64,000 nucleotides of DNA, taken from the NCBI GenBank assembly GCA_050304135.1, contig JBNLDC010000021.1, positions 30,058 through 94,057 on the forward strand, written 5' to 3'. The notes beneath the pieces were generated by a model. It was given only the letters and a program-made list of their open reading frames with translations, was not told where the DNA came from and made no database searches. Shown piece by piece: positions 17,079 through 26,494 of this stretch. The DNA comes from JAFGNB01 sp050304135 (GTDB lineage: Bacteria; Fibrobacterota; Chitinivibrionia; Chitinivibrionales; Chitinispirillaceae). Every line of letters starts with the position of its first letter. The first letter of the stretch is position 1. A program made the position numbers and the translations under genes.

Positions 17079-18629
17079 CTACCTGGCTGCTTCGTTTATG
17101 GTGCGTGTCACTGTTCTGCCGTTTTTCGTGATAACCCGGACGATACTCATTTGACCGGCAATCCCTGAATTCAGGAATGTTTTCCAGGACGGGTTTTCGA
17201 CAAAAAACGAACGGAGTTGTTTTCCCTGCAAATCGAGGATGGTCACATTACTTGCCGCAAAGGGAATATAAACGGAGATTGTTCGATCTGATTTCTTGAC
17301 CCGGACGGTGTTTGCAGGTGGCCGGGATGTGCTTGCTAACGATAGATCGTTGTTGCCGGAGGCCGGTTCCATCCAGTAAGCTTTACCGAACACCAGATGA
17401 ACTGTACTGTGACCGGGTATATTGTTTACCATATAGCTGCCTGTTGCAGCTTGATCCACTATTTTGTGTTGCCAGAGATCACGAACCGGATATGACTTGT
17501 TCACATCTGATTCACCGATGTCAGACCATTGTACCGAACTGTTTGCACTGCCTGTTCCGTTATTGACAAGAACAACCGCCCAGGCTCCATTCTTCAACTT
17601 TTTCGACCAGATCTGTACTTCACCATCAGTCCGTACTTTACGCCCCTGATATCCAAGAGAATCCTGGTCTACCGCAATTACTTCACGGTTAGATACTATT
17701 GTAAATAGTGAATCGGTCATTTTCGAAAAGTCATTACCAAGTAACAATGGTGCGGCAGAAATGCACCATAGATCAAAATGCGCCTGATTTTCCAAATAGC
17801 TTAACGTACCATTACCTACCTGCATCATATCCGGATCGTTCCATGCCCCTGGTTTTGCATACTGGGCACCGATGGAATTATTCGTAATATTACTCATAAT
17901 ACTGGTCCAGGTTGGAGCAATGTCACCATTCATACGCCACAGATGCCCAACGGTATCTCCCCACTCACATACAGAATACTGACCCCAATTACACAGGCTG
18001 AAAACTATTGGTCGGCCGGTTTTTGACGTTGCATTCTTTAATGCATCTCTCATTCTGGCGTAGAGTTTTTGTGAACCGGCTGCATTCGCATACTCACCCG
18101 GGACGGCGCACCAATCCTCTTTCAAGTAATCGATGCCCCAATTTGCGTAGGCGTTTGCGTCTATTTGATCGAAACCGACATCGGGATGGTCCGGATCAAA
18201 TGCTGCAAAATAGTTACAGCAGGTTGCAGTCCCGGCACACGAGTAAATGCCCATTTTCAGTCCCATTTGGTGCAGTGTATCTGCAAGCCACTTTAAACCC
18301 TTCGGGAACTTTGTCGTATCCCATTGAGGATTGCCTTGAGTATCTCTGCTTTTTGCGTGCCAGCAATCATCAATATTCACATAGGTATACCCTGCATCCT
18401 TCAGACTAATCTCCCTGCCTTCCCAATTAGCCGGATGTTTCTGTATCATTAAATGTCCAGCATTGACTAACGTTGCTTCATTAATGTTGCATCCAAAAAA
18501 ATTCCAGGTATTAAAACCCATCGGGGGCGTTAACGCTTGACCATCTTGAAGACAATACACCGACAAATTAAATGTAAGAAGAAGCAAAAAACCAGCCCTA
18601 AAAAAAGTAGGATTAAATTGTTTTTTCAT
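17079..18629 (-). CDS. Secreted GH27 alpha-galactosidase
   Basis: The ATG at 18629 has an AAAGGAG ribosome-binding site and opens a signal peptide (FFRAGFLLLLTFNLSVYC). GH27 signatures follow: LTPPMGFNTWNFFGC, GYTYVNIDDCWHA, GLKMGIYSCAGTATC, GIDYLKEDWC (nucleophile Asp172) and AWNDPDMMQVGNG (acid/base Asp), then the C-terminal GH27 beta-domain and a sorting-like domain (VTILDLQGKQLRS). Expected to release alpha-1,6-galactose, for example from galactomannan. A longer upstream frame exists but has no comparable ribosome-binding site and would bury the signal peptide. Confidence 0.92.
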   Translation of the reverse strand: MKKQFNPTFFRAGFLLLLTFNLSVYCLQDGQALTPPMGFNTWNFFGCNINEATLVNAGHLMIQKHPANWEGREISLKDAGYTYVNIDDCWHAKSRDTQGNPQWDTTKFPKGLKWLADTLHQMGLKMGIYSCAGTATCCNYFAAFDPDHPDVGFDQIDANAYANWGIDYLKEDWCAVPGEYANAAGSQKLYARMRDALKNATSKTGRPIVFSLCNWGQYSVCEWGDTVGHLWRMNGDIAPTWTSIMSNITNNSIGAQYAKPGAWNDPDMMQVGNGTLSYLENQAHFDLWCISAAPLLLGNDFSKMTDSLFTIVSNREVIAVDQDSLGYQGRKVRTDGEVQIWSKKLKNGAWAVVLVNNGTGSANSSVQWSDIGESDVNKSYPVRDLWQHKIVDQAATGSYMVNNIPGHSTVHLVFGKAYWMEPASGNNDLSLASTSRPPANTVRVKKSDRTISVYIPFAASNVTILDLQGKQLRSFFVENPSWKTFLNSGIAGQMSIVRVITKNGRTVTRTINEAAR

Positions 18630-18756
18630 GCCATTACTCCTTTTACTATTTCTATATAAACGTACACCGGCGACCTGTGAGAATCGTCCGTGCTGAATTG
18701 CCATTGTTTCCTGCTTCGAGGTCGAGGTCGGCATCGGTATTGAAAACATCCGTTTT

Positions 18757-18900
18757 TATTTAGTATCCGTTCAGGATTGAATAGTTATATTCTATAACGG
18801 TCATTGAGGCTCTCGAAATGACACATTTTAACGGGAAACTCGGTCACTTCGAGAGCCTCAGTGTCCGGAAATGGCCAATTCTGAACAGGTACTATTTAAA
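18757..18900. repeat. MITE-like element E2
   Basis: Left end TATTTAGTATCCGTTCAGG, right end CTGAACAGGTACTATTTAAA. The interior contains the inverted pair GAGGCTCTCGA / TCGAGAGCCTC around a core (ATGACACATTTTAACGGGAA) that also occurs, reverse-complemented, in E3. It sits between GH27 and GH5. Confidence 0.6.
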
Positions 18901-18955
18901 AGAATGCCGATTCAGCCGACGTCTGCGGCGGTGGTATTTTACCATAACAGCAAGT

Positions 18956-20983
18956 TTACCGGCAAACTACTTTTCCGGAAACCTGTCTGTCGCCCTGACG
19001 GATTTGTACAACCATTATCCCGTGGTAATTTGCAGGCAAACTCAGCAAATTCGCTCCAATTATTACATCAGCTTTGTATGACATGATGGTTTTTCCCCGC
19101 AGGTCCTGTAATGAGATTTCAGCTGTTCCGGCATGTACGGCCGTATACGCTGCCATCACTATTCCCTTTACCGTGTAAATACTGAACATATCCGGCATTA
19201 CGATAGATGTATGCTGCGCGTGAATTAATGCATTGGGATATTTTTTCGTTGCGGTTTTCCACTCCACATCCGTAGCGACATCACTGGTTGCAATTATTTT
19301 GATAGTATCAATATTACCGGTGCCTTTTTCTGGAACAGTCTGATCAAAATTGTACAATGTATCATAGGTGCCGGTTTTTGATTTGAATACAATCCAGTCA
19401 ACAAAGATCGTTCCACGATATCCTTGTGAATATGCCTGAATTGCAAAGAAGTCGATATTGGCAGGGTCAGCAGGAACAAGTGCCACACTGTCGGTTGTAT
19501 CACTACCGAGAGGAATGGTGTAATTGTTCCAGCGGTTCATTACGGTTGTTCCCCATGACGCTTGTCTCCACGTCCAGTCCTTTGACATAGTTACAAGTGA
19601 TAAAGCAAGATAGCCTTGTTTGGAAATACCCGCTGAATCGTAGTTGGTTTCACCATTAACAAAAGCATGAATGATGATTGAATCATAGGTGGAAATATCT
19701 TTTTTTGCGACAGGTAATGATACTTGTCCGTAAAGAGAATCTTTTGAGGAGTAGAGGATCTTCATTGACTTACTCACCAAAGAAATTTCAGGCAGTGATG
19801 TGTCTCCCGGTAATTTCCTCATACCCCATCCATAACGCATTGCATTGACAATGCCGAGGTCGTAAAACTCACCTGTCTGGCGGTCGAACATGGTCATGGT
19901 ACCATCACCTTTATTGCCTGCATCCCATGCTACGGGGATTATCCCGTTTTTCTTTGATGATGATGCGACATATTCATAAAAATAACGGCGTGAAAGTATG
20001 TGCCGTACCAGGCTTTCACCAGTGAGTGTCAGACGTTTCCTCGCGCCAAATTCACCAAGGAGTACCGGAATGTTTTTGTCGGTAAATTGCTCCTTCATAA
20101 GGTTAAAAACAGAATCGGTATAGGTCTCCTCACCCCAGGTTGGATTTCTCTCGGTATCTGTTGTTGAATGATACTGCTTTCCCCAATAATAAAACATTTT
20201 ACCCCAATCAGTATCTTTATCCATAAGGCTGAACTGGAATGGATAATAATGAACCTCTACAATGAGACGGTCGGCAATTTTGTCAACTGGTAGAGTCGTC
20301 ATTTGTTTATAGGTTTCTTCAGCTGAAGTGTTTGGGCCCTGGATCACAAGGGTGCGTGAAGCATTGTTCCCGCCCGTTGCACGGACAGTGTCGATAAATA
20401 TCTGGTGAAATGAGTTCAGCACTTCCATTGCGCCTTCAACCTTCACATTTGGTTCATTCGCACTTGCAAACAGGAGATGGCGGTCATAGTCGCGAAACGC
20501 GGTGGCGATCTGATGCCAGTAGGCACCCTGTTTCTGATTGATCTTCTCTCGAATTGCGGGAAAACTGACTGATGAATCAATTTTGGTTTCCAGCCAGCCG
20601 CCATCCCAGTGAATATTCAGTATGACAAAGAGGCTGTCGTTAATACAGTAATCGACAACTTGTCTGACTTGAGCCATCCATGCTGAATTGATCTCGTTTG
20701 TTTGATGATTAGCGTGTCCGGTATCCCATGCGCATGGAATACGAACCGTTGTAAACCCTGCAGCTTTTACTGAATCGAAAAATTGTTGATTCGGAACAGG
20801 GTTTCCCCATGCTGTCGGGCTTCCCGGAGCTTCCATTGTGTTCCCTAAATTCCAGGCGAAACCCATTTCACCGGCTAAGGATTTTGCCGTGGGCAAGTCT
20901 TCAGAAAAAGAACAGGCTACCATGAAAATGACTGCCGTTGCAATGGATGGTAAATTTGGTGAAAATACTTTGCCTGTTTTCAA
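18956..20983 (-). CDS. Secreted GH5 endoglucanase-type enzyme with C-terminal carbohydrate-binding-like domain
   Basis: TTG start, supported by AAGGAG six bases upstream; signal peptide SIATAVIFMVACSFSE. The GH5 barrel shows MGFAWNLGNTMEAPG, TVRIPCAW, FVILNIHWDGGW, FASANEPN (acid/base Glu177) and VLLGEFGARKR (nucleophile Glu311). After about residue 400 a beta-sandwich resembles CBM11/CBM30-type modules (SIIIHAFVNGETNY ... AIQAYSQGYRGTIFVDWIVF), then a sorting-like domain (ISLQDLRGKTIMS). Predicted endo-beta-1,4-glucanase. It is the first enzyme downstream of the minus-strand TIGR02147-lipoprotein pair, after a 439-bp gap that holds two GGCAACAG motifs. Confidence 0.9.
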   Translation of the reverse strand: MKTGKVFSPNLPSIATAVIFMVACSFSEDLPTAKSLAGEMGFAWNLGNTMEAPGSPTAWGNPVPNQQFFDSVKAAGFTTVRIPCAWDTGHANHQTNEINSAWMAQVRQVVDYCINDSLFVILNIHWDGGWLETKIDSSVSFPAIREKINQKQGAYWHQIATAFRDYDRHLLFASANEPNVKVEGAMEVLNSFHQIFIDTVRATGGNNASRTLVIQGPNTSAEETYKQMTTLPVDKIADRLIVEVHYYPFQFSLMDKDTDWGKMFYYWGKQYHSTTDTERNPTWGEETYTDSVFNLMKEQFTDKNIPVLLGEFGARKRLTLTGESLVRHILSRRYFYEYVASSSKKNGIIPVAWDAGNKGDGTMTMFDRQTGEFYDLGIVNAMRYGWGMRKLPGDTSLPEISLVSKSMKILYSSKDSLYGQVSLPVAKKDISTYDSIIIHAFVNGETNYDSAGISKQGYLALSLVTMSKDWTWRQASWGTTVMNRWNNYTIPLGSDTTDSVALVPADPANIDFFAIQAYSQGYRGTIFVDWIVFKSKTGTYDTLYNFDQTVPEKGTGNIDTIKIIATSDVATDVEWKTATKKYPNALIHAQHTSIVMPDMFSIYTVKGIVMAAYTAVHAGTAEISLQDLRGKTIMSYKADVIIGANLLSLPANYHGIMVVQIRQGDRQVSGKVVCR

Positions 20984-21197
20984 GCAGAACTCCTTACAGA
21001 AGATGGTTTTTTTTGTTAAGGGTATAAATTTAAAAAAGTTGAACTATCTAATCATCACTTTACAGCAATTCGCTGTATTTTGTGACCGTATACTAGCGAT
21101 ATGCATTTCCGCTGTAAATGATTTCCGCGATGCGGAAGTACTACTGTTAAGAGCAATAATATTACATGCTGTCCCGACGAAACAATAAAAACCAAAA

Positions 21198-21301
21198 TAA
21201 AATGGCAACAGAAATGTTGGTATACTCACTTAATATAAGGCTAATTCTAAGAAAAGAATCATACAAACAAGCATAAATTCAAATTAAATGGCAACAGAAT
21301 G
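21198..21301. promoter_or_regulatory. Two GGCAACAG direct repeats upstream of GH5
   Basis: TAAAATGGCAACAGAAAT (21198) and TTAAATGGCAACAGAATG (21284) lie in the AT-rich gap upstream of GH5. A third relative is just upstream of the TIGR02147 gene (23562). On the transcribed strand they read as TTCTGTTGCCATTT. They are candidate sites for a shared regulator. No other structure was seen in 20984-21422. Confidence 0.45.
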
Positions 21302-21422
21302 CGGTCGTTTTCTCATCCTTTGAATTCTCAAAGACTTATAAAAGATCCTATTTAATTTTAAATTCACCGTCTATTTATAATGCTCCTACCGGGGATTTTA
21401 AATAGGTACTAACGGATGTGCG

Positions 21423-22664
21423 CTACTTGTTCTGTACAAAATCCGTAGGATTCATCCCTTCAATAATAATATCATCAACCCAGAATTCAGCACTTTTCTT
21501 GGCAAGAAAGGTTATGTTGTTCACCGTAGATGATCCGACAGTCCAGGTGCATTCTGTTGATGTGATCATACTCTTTGCATTTGGAATTTCCTCCGGTGCG
21601 ATTGAATGGCGCTGCCACGAGGATGTGAGGGTGACCGGCAGTTCAAACAGATAAAAATCACCTGGATCAACCGGGTTCATGCATGTTAACTGGAGATATA
21701 TCGTCCCAGACCCTTTTGCCATAAAGGTGAGCGCAGTCATGTCGCTCATATCAAAAGCGGATTTCCCCGTTAAAGGAGAATCTTTCGACCCGCTGATATC
21801 CGCCCCGATTAATGCGTAGGGTGAGCTGAATGCTGAATCGATCTGAAACAGCACATGCAAACTGCCTTCGGAGTAGGCATTCGGTGTAGTATCAATTGCA
21901 GCAACCAAGCCAAGTTCAGATGTAGGTAATACCAGACTATTACCGCCGATACTGGAATCTTTATAGGCAAACCACCATCCACCGCCCAGCAGGTTGTGCA
22001 GATTGTTGCAGCTGTCTTTCCGGTTGAAATCCTCAAATATCGTTTTAGGTGTACGCTGCACGACTATCGTATCGCCAACATTGCCGGGGCTGAAGAGGAA
22101 ATCGCTGGCAATGTTATCTTTGTCAATATTTACACGAAAAACCTGATCACCGGATGCGGGTAAGGGTAGTGAAAATGAACCATCTGCAGCAATAGTAAAA
22201 ACCTTATCGGTTCCCATGACCAGAAGAAGCGCACCAGATGCCGGTAACCCATCAGAAAGTACCTTACCGTAAAACAGGGTTTGCGTATCAAGGGGCACAT
22301 CCCCCAGATCAAAGGTGCCGGTATCGTCTGGAATAAAGAAACGCCTGATTGCACAGAGCGAATCATCATTCCACAGTTCTATAAGGTAATAGCCGGTTTT
22401 TATTCGATTAATGGCAAAAGAACCGTTGCTGCCGGTTACTGTTGTCCTCTGCTGTGATGTGCTCAGCGATAGCGGGATGTAATCCTGCTCCCGAAGTGTT
22501 ACCTTGACATCGTTTCCTGTTTTGTTATCCGGTAAAGTGACCTGTCCGACTATTTTGGCCTCTCCGGCATCGGTTCCGGTCCCATTACCGCCGGATAGTG
22601 TATCGATACTGCAGCCGGTGAGAAGTCCGAGCAAAAACAACGGTATCACTTTAATTAAATTCAT
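21423..22664 (-). CDS. Lipoprotein with carboxypeptidase-regulatory-like and CIA30/CBM11-like domains
   Basis: A textbook lipobox (LLTGC, Cys18) ends the signal peptide. A Gly/Thr linker leads to regulatory-like beta-domains (AKIVGQVTLPDNKTGNDVKVTL; LFYGKVLSDGLPASGALLLV), then a domain resembling CIA30 or CBM11/30 (FEDFNRKDSCNNLHNLLGGGWWFAYKDSS ... WQRHSIAPEEIP ... AEFWVDDIIIEG). No catalytic motif is visible; carbohydrate binding at the outer membrane is the most sensible role. Its ATG overlaps the stop of the upstream TIGR02147 gene (ATGA), so the two are translationally coupled. It takes the place of the DUF2341/LamG lipoproteins found in the other pairs. Confidence 0.82.
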   Translation of the reverse strand: MNLIKVIPLFLLGLLTGCSIDTLSGGNGTGTDAGEAKIVGQVTLPDNKTGNDVKVTLREQDYIPLSLSTSQQRTTVTGSNGSFAINRIKTGYYLIELWNDDSLCAIRRFFIPDDTGTFDLGDVPLDTQTLFYGKVLSDGLPASGALLLVMGTDKVFTIAADGSFSLPLPASGDQVFRVNIDKDNIASDFLFSPGNVGDTIVVQRTPKTIFEDFNRKDSCNNLHNLLGGGWWFAYKDSSIGGNSLVLPTSELGLVAAIDTTPNAYSEGSLHVLFQIDSAFSSPYALIGADISGSKDSPLTGKSAFDMSDMTALTFMAKGSGTIYLQLTCMNPVDPGDFYLFELPVTLTSSWQRHSIAPEEIPNAKSMITSTECTWTVGSSTVNNITFLAKKSAEFWVDDIIIEGMNPTDFVQNK

Positions 22665-23506
22665 ACACTCTTCTTGGCTGCTTTAGCACGTGGAACGATC
22701 TGAAAACCAACTCTGCAAACCATCGAGGGGTTGCTATCCTGCCGTGCAAGTGCAATCAATCGTTTACGAAACTCCTGAACTTCAATTCTGATATTCTCAA
22801 AGGTCTCATTCGACACACTTATGGTAACTCCGGAGACACTTCGATCGGTAAGCAAACAATTCTCGAATGCTGCAATGTCGAGTTGAAGGTTTTTCTTATG
22901 GAACTGTCTGAGGATTGTCGAATTGACACTTGGTGGTGTTGCGATTACCGGTTCTGTCGGTTCGTAACCTGAATTGTCTTCACGTGGTCGAATAAACCCG
23001 TTTTTGAGAAGGAATGTAACTGCTCCTTTGGCCTGTTCGGGCTTTATCGATGGAACAAGCATCCTCCCTAATGCATTGTAATCGTTATTGAAATCAACAA
23101 GTGCCACTAAATCCCGAATAACGGGATAGTACCACTTTTCAAAGTAACGAAGTTTTTTATCTTCTAGGGCATAGGTGGTTTTTTCGGAGCGAATTTTCAA
23201 TAATTCTTTGAGCAGGAGGTCTTTTTTATCGACATTTTTTTCGTTGCAGAAATTTACCAATACTTTAAAAAATTTAGCTTCAGATGAATTGTGCTTTATT
23301 GCTTCAGAAAAATTGGCAACATATTTCAGCGATAATTTTCGTTCGTTGCGTAAAACCCGCAAAAGATATGTTGAGCCGGGGATGTCTGCAGCTGCCAGGA
23401 ATTTTCGATGTGAATACGAGGAATCAATATATTTGAAATAGTTAAATACATCGCTTAGGTATTCACGATAATCAAAATAGTTGTAGAGTACAGGTTTTTT
23501 GTCCAA
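22661..23506 (-). CDS. TIGR02147/DUF4423 family protein, probable regulator
   Basis: About 281 residues, no signal peptide or membrane segment. The N-terminus (LYNYFDYREYLSDVF) precedes a helix-turn-helix-like stretch (SHRKFLAAADIPGSTYLLRVL); family landmarks follow (FEKWYYPVIRDLVAL, AKGAVTFLLKNGFI, VCRVGFQIVP). TIGR02147 was described as a Fibrobacter paralogous family; function is not established. I take the TTG at 23506, preceded by GGAG, rather than the TTG at 23518, because it gives an N-terminus like the two paralogues here (25643, 49217). The 4-bp overlap with the lipoprotein gene suggests that the two products act together. Confidence 0.82.
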   Translation of the reverse strand: MDKKPVLYNYFDYREYLSDVFNYFKYIDSSYSHRKFLAAADIPGSTYLLRVLRNERKLSLKYVANFSEAIKHNSSEAKFFKVLVNFCNEKNVDKKDLLLKELLKIRSEKTTYALEDKKLRYFEKWYYPVIRDLVALVDFNNDYNALGRMLVPSIKPEQAKGAVTFLLKNGFIRPREDNSGYEPTEPVIATPPSVNSTILRQFHKKNLQLDIAAFENCLLTDRSVSGVTISVSNETFENIRIEVQEFRKRLIALARQDSNPSMVCRVGFQIVPRAKAAKKSV

Positions 23507-23561
23507 AGGTATCTCCAACTATGGAATATACTGCCATATTTTGGAAAAGGAAAATAATTCA

Positions 23562-23580
23562 TTTAAATTGGCAACAAAAT
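23562..23580. promoter_or_regulatory. GGCAACA motif upstream of TIGR02147
   Basis: TTTAAATTGGCAACAAAAT is related to the two motifs upstream of GH5 (21198-21301). It lies about 56 bp before the chosen start codon, a position suited to an operator. Confidence 0.4.
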
Positions 23581-23701
23581 CCGGTGAAAACGATTTGATC
23601 GATATTTAAATGACCTTAGGATTGAATGTGCTACAGGTGCTTAAAGCCGATAGTATGCACCCTGCGTACCATCACTAATGGAACTGTCATTTAATTTCAG
23701 T

Positions 23702-23916
23702 ACTATATAGTTTCTGTTCAGGATTGGCCATTTCCGGACACTAAGGTGGTACATTGAGCCCGTCGAAATGCTCTCGAAGCAATGCACTGAGTTGATCAAA
23801 GTGTGACCGAGTTTCCCGTTAAAATGTGTCATTTCGAGAGCTCTTCGATGCACTTAGGGACCACCTCAATGACCGTTCTGGAAGAAACTGTTCAATCCTG
23901 AACAGGAACTATATAG
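23702..23916. repeat. MITE-like element E3 (longest copy)
   Basis: Left end ACTATATAGTTTCTGTTCAG and right end CTGAACAGGAACTATATAG are close inverted repeats. The interior matches E2 in reverse-complement orientation (TTCCCGTTAAAATGTGTCAT and CCATTTCCGGACACTAAGG) but is longer. It lies between the divergent TIGR02147 and CE2 genes. Confidence 0.65.
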
Positions 23917-23920
23917 GAAT

Positions 23921-23929
23921 GGGGGGGGG
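23921..23929 (+). repeat. G9 homopolymer tract
   Basis: Nine consecutive G lie directly after element E3 and about 157 bp before the CE2 start codon. Confidence 0.8.
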
Positions 23930-24085
23930 CGGATTGAGTGTCTGTTCACAAATAAGCGCAGGGCATGCTGGTGGAATGGTAGTATTTTTATGGCCGGTCC
24001 GTATCGGTATGCCCGTGCCCGGTGGAATGCACCGCGGAATCCGGGATGAGCGCGGTCGGTGTTGAAATTTCTTCGAGGAGGGTTC

Positions 24086-25357
24086 ATGCGGGAGTTTCCG
24101 GCGGCAGTAATCGTACATCTGATTTTTTTGTTGCTCGGCAACATCAATGCGGAAGTGCTGATACGGCCCGGTGATGCAAACATCAATTATTACGGTCGTT
24201 TCGATTTCAGCGATTCCGCATCGGTGAAGTTTAACTGGCCCGGGAGCATCATCGAAGCATGCTTTTCCGGATCTTTCATCGGCGTGGAGCTTGATGACGG
24301 CGGCGGGAATCACTTCAATGTGGAACTCGACGGAAAGCTTGTTGATTCCCTGAGCCCCACGGCCGCCACCCGTCGCACAATCAGAACGAATCTTTCCACG
24401 ACAGTGGATCATACGATACGTATCATCCTGCGCTCAAACAGCCTGTTGACCTGCCGGTTCGGCGGGTTCTATATCGCCGACGGAAAAACACTTGTCGAAC
24501 GACCGGAACGACCGATTCGGAGGATGGAATTCATCGGTGATTCCTGGACCGCTGCTGATGTAGTCGGTGCGCCACTCGGGAAGACTGATTATAATCTGAA
24601 AGATTTCAACGCCACACTGTCGTATGCACGACTTGCCAGTAGTGCCTACCATGCCCAGGATATACTGATTGCCAAAGGGGGATGTGGTCTGGTGAAAAGC
24701 AACGATAATGAACCAACGATGCTCACACGCTATCCTGAAATTTTATGCGACGGATCTACCCGCTGGGATTTCTCGTCGTGGATTCCAGATGTAGTTGTTA
24801 TTTTTCTCGGCATCAACGATAAAAACAACAATGTCGGTGAAAACGATTTCAAGACTGCCTATACCACTCTCATCTCTACCGTGCGGGGGTACTATGGAGA
24901 TGTCCCCGTGATTCTTGCGGATATTGATCATACCCCAACCTCTATTCCTGACCTGGCAGGTTCGTTCAATAACGTGTTCACATTCAGGATTCCGTTTGGG
25001 CTCTGGGATGCGATGGCCGAGTATTGGCATCCCACTGCGGAGCAGCACCGGCAGATCGCCGACGCGCTCATTCCTGTTGTCAAACAGGCCACCGGGTGGG
25101 ACACGATTCCTCCGGTTGCAAACGATGTTTCCCGACGGATGCCGTTTGTTTCCTGCGATGGGAATCCCCGAATTATAAAAACCGCGCAGGACAAAATAGA
25201 GCTTCAACCGAATCCTTTCAGGAGGGAAGTTGAGGTTGCGGTGTTCAATGGTGCCGGCCGGCAGGTCGGAAGGCTTGTTACGAGAAAACGAACAGTTTCT
25301 CTCGAAGAGGACTTCTATCTGCCCAAAGGATTGTATTTCGTGAAAACCGAAAAATAA
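24086..25357 (+). CDS. Secreted CE2-type SGNH carbohydrate esterase
   Basis: ATG with a GAGGAGGG ribosome-binding site and signal peptide (AAVIVHLIFLLLGNINA). An N-terminal jelly-roll (to about residue 130; YYGRFDFSDSASVKFNWPG) precedes an SGNH esterase domain: MEFIGDSWTA (nucleophile Ser153), VVIFLGINDKN (block III) and YWHPTAEQH (catalytic His315). This two-domain order is that of CE2 acetyl esterases, which remove acetyl groups from xylan or mannan. Ends in a sorting-like domain (VAVFNGAGRQVGRL ... KGLYFVKTE). An in-frame GTG at 24059 is a less likely start. Confidence 0.87.
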   Translation: MREFPAAVIVHLIFLLLGNINAEVLIRPGDANINYYGRFDFSDSASVKFNWPGSIIEACFSGSFIGVELDDGGGNHFNVELDGKLVDSLSPTAATRRTIRTNLSTTVDHTIRIILRSNSLLTCRFGGFYIADGKTLVERPERPIRRMEFIGDSWTAADVVGAPLGKTDYNLKDFNATLSYARLASSAYHAQDILIAKGGCGLVKSNDNEPTMLTRYPEILCDGSTRWDFSSWIPDVVVIFLGINDKNNNVGENDFKTAYTTLISTVRGYYGDVPVILADIDHTPTSIPDLAGSFNNVFTFRIPFGLWDAMAEYWHPTAEQHRQIADALIPVVKQATGWDTIPPVANDVSRRMPFVSCDGNPRIIKTAQDKIELQPNPFRREVEVAVFNGAGRQVGRLVTRKRTVSLEEDFYLPKGLYFVKTEK

Positions 25358-25584
25358 CAACGAATTCCACTGGAAGCGGATGGTCGAACAGGTGTGGATT
25401 AAACCTCCGGGTGGAGGGACGGTTTGTAAAATATGTGTTCCAAAAAATGTTGCAAATTATACACTGATAAAATTAAGTAACTGATATTAAGTTATATATG
25501 ATTTTAATTATATATAATATGTTCTCCAATTTATAAAATTAACTAACTTCCCTCGTTTTTTTTCGTTATATTATCCTGAATAAT

Positions 25585-25599
25585 TGGCGAGTGTCGCCA
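25585..25599. promoter_or_regulatory. Inverted repeat TGGCGA-GTG-TCGCCA upstream of TIGR02147
   Basis: Perfect 6-bp arms with a 3-base centre, about 44 bp upstream of the start codon and downstream of an AT-rich stretch. A good candidate operator, possibly autoregulatory. The rest of the 285-bp gap is AT-rich, with a TGTTGCAAATT near 25450 that vaguely recalls the GGCAACA motif. Confidence 0.4.
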
Positions 25600-25642
25600 G
25601 GTACAGGGCAATCTGCATCGATGTAACCTTCAGAGGGTGACA

Positions 25643-26488
25643 ATGCCGGAAAAACCACGTTCGATATTTTTCTATGAGGATTACCGCTTATATCTGAAAG
25701 AATATTTCGCTTTCAGAAAAGAGGCGGAACGTGGCTTCACGCACCGTGCATTCGCGAAACGTGCTGGGTTTTCATCATCGAGTTTCTGTCTTCATGTCAT
25801 GGACGGGCGAAAGAATATCTCCGGGACTTCGGTCCGGAAACTTGTTGCAGCGTTGGGGCTGGAAGGTGCCGCAGCCTGTTATTTCGAGACGCTCGTATGG
25901 TATAATCAGGCAAAAACGCTACACGATCGTGAGCAATTTTTCAGCGAGCTGAACAGGATCCGCAGGAATTCGCAGTTCTACCGCGCCGGAAAACGGCAGT
26001 TTATACTATACAGTGAATGGTACTTTCCGGTTATCAGGGAACTTGCCGTCTACGGTGACTGGCACGGCGACTACCGGGCGCTCGGCAGGATGGTGGTGCC
26101 CTCTCTGAGTCCTGAAAAGGCGAGAAAGGCAGTCAAAGCGCTGCTCGATGCCGGTTTGCTGATCCGTAACGAAGACGGCACCCTGCGGCAGAATGCTCAG
26201 GTCGTGAGCGCCGAAAACGCACCGGCGGTGATTGTCAACAAGCAGAAAAAGGATTTCATGCTCAAGGCATTCGAAGCCGAAGAGAAATTCCGCAAACCGG
26301 TAAAGTATTCCTCTTCGGCAACGCTCTCGATGAGCATGCGGAATTTCGAGAAAGCGAAGACGATGATTGATGAATTACGGCAGCAGTTGCTGACAATGGC
26401 AATGGACGACAACGAGGTTGACAAGGTGTTTCAAATGAACTTCCAACTGTTTCCTCTGTCCGGTCAGATAAAAAAAAGAGCGAGGTGA
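25643..26488 (+). CDS. TIGR02147/DUF4423 family protein, probable regulator
   Basis: ATG preceded by gaggg; an in-frame GTG two codons upstream is an alternative. The protein begins PEKPRSIFFYEDYRLYLKEYF and has the helix-turn-helix-like region THRAFAKRAGFSSSSFCLHVM, then YSEWYFPVIRELAVY, SPEKARKAVKALLDAGLL and the C-terminal FQMNFQLFPLS shared with the paralogue at 49217. Cytoplasmic, no enzyme motif. Six bases separate it from the lipoprotein gene, which is followed by GH30, GH88 and GH2. DNA binding is inferred from the N-terminal region and the gene position, not shown. Confidence 0.85.
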   Translation: MPEKPRSIFFYEDYRLYLKEYFAFRKEAERGFTHRAFAKRAGFSSSSFCLHVMDGRKNISGTSVRKLVAALGLEGAAACYFETLVWYNQAKTLHDREQFFSELNRIRRNSQFYRAGKRQFILYSEWYFPVIRELAVYGDWHGDYRALGRMVVPSLSPEKARKAVKALLDAGLLIRNEDGTLRQNAQVVSAENAPAVIVNKQKKDFMLKAFEAEEKFRKPVKYSSSATLSMSMRNFEKAKTMIDELRQQLLTMAMDDNEVDKVFQMNFQLFPLSGQIKKRAR

Positions 26489-26494
26489 GCATAC

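Noticed and set aside
25441..25470. TGTTGCAAATT as a fourth copy of the GGCAACA motif
   Set aside because: Only about seven bases match and it is about 185 bp from the start codon; too weak to list as a site.
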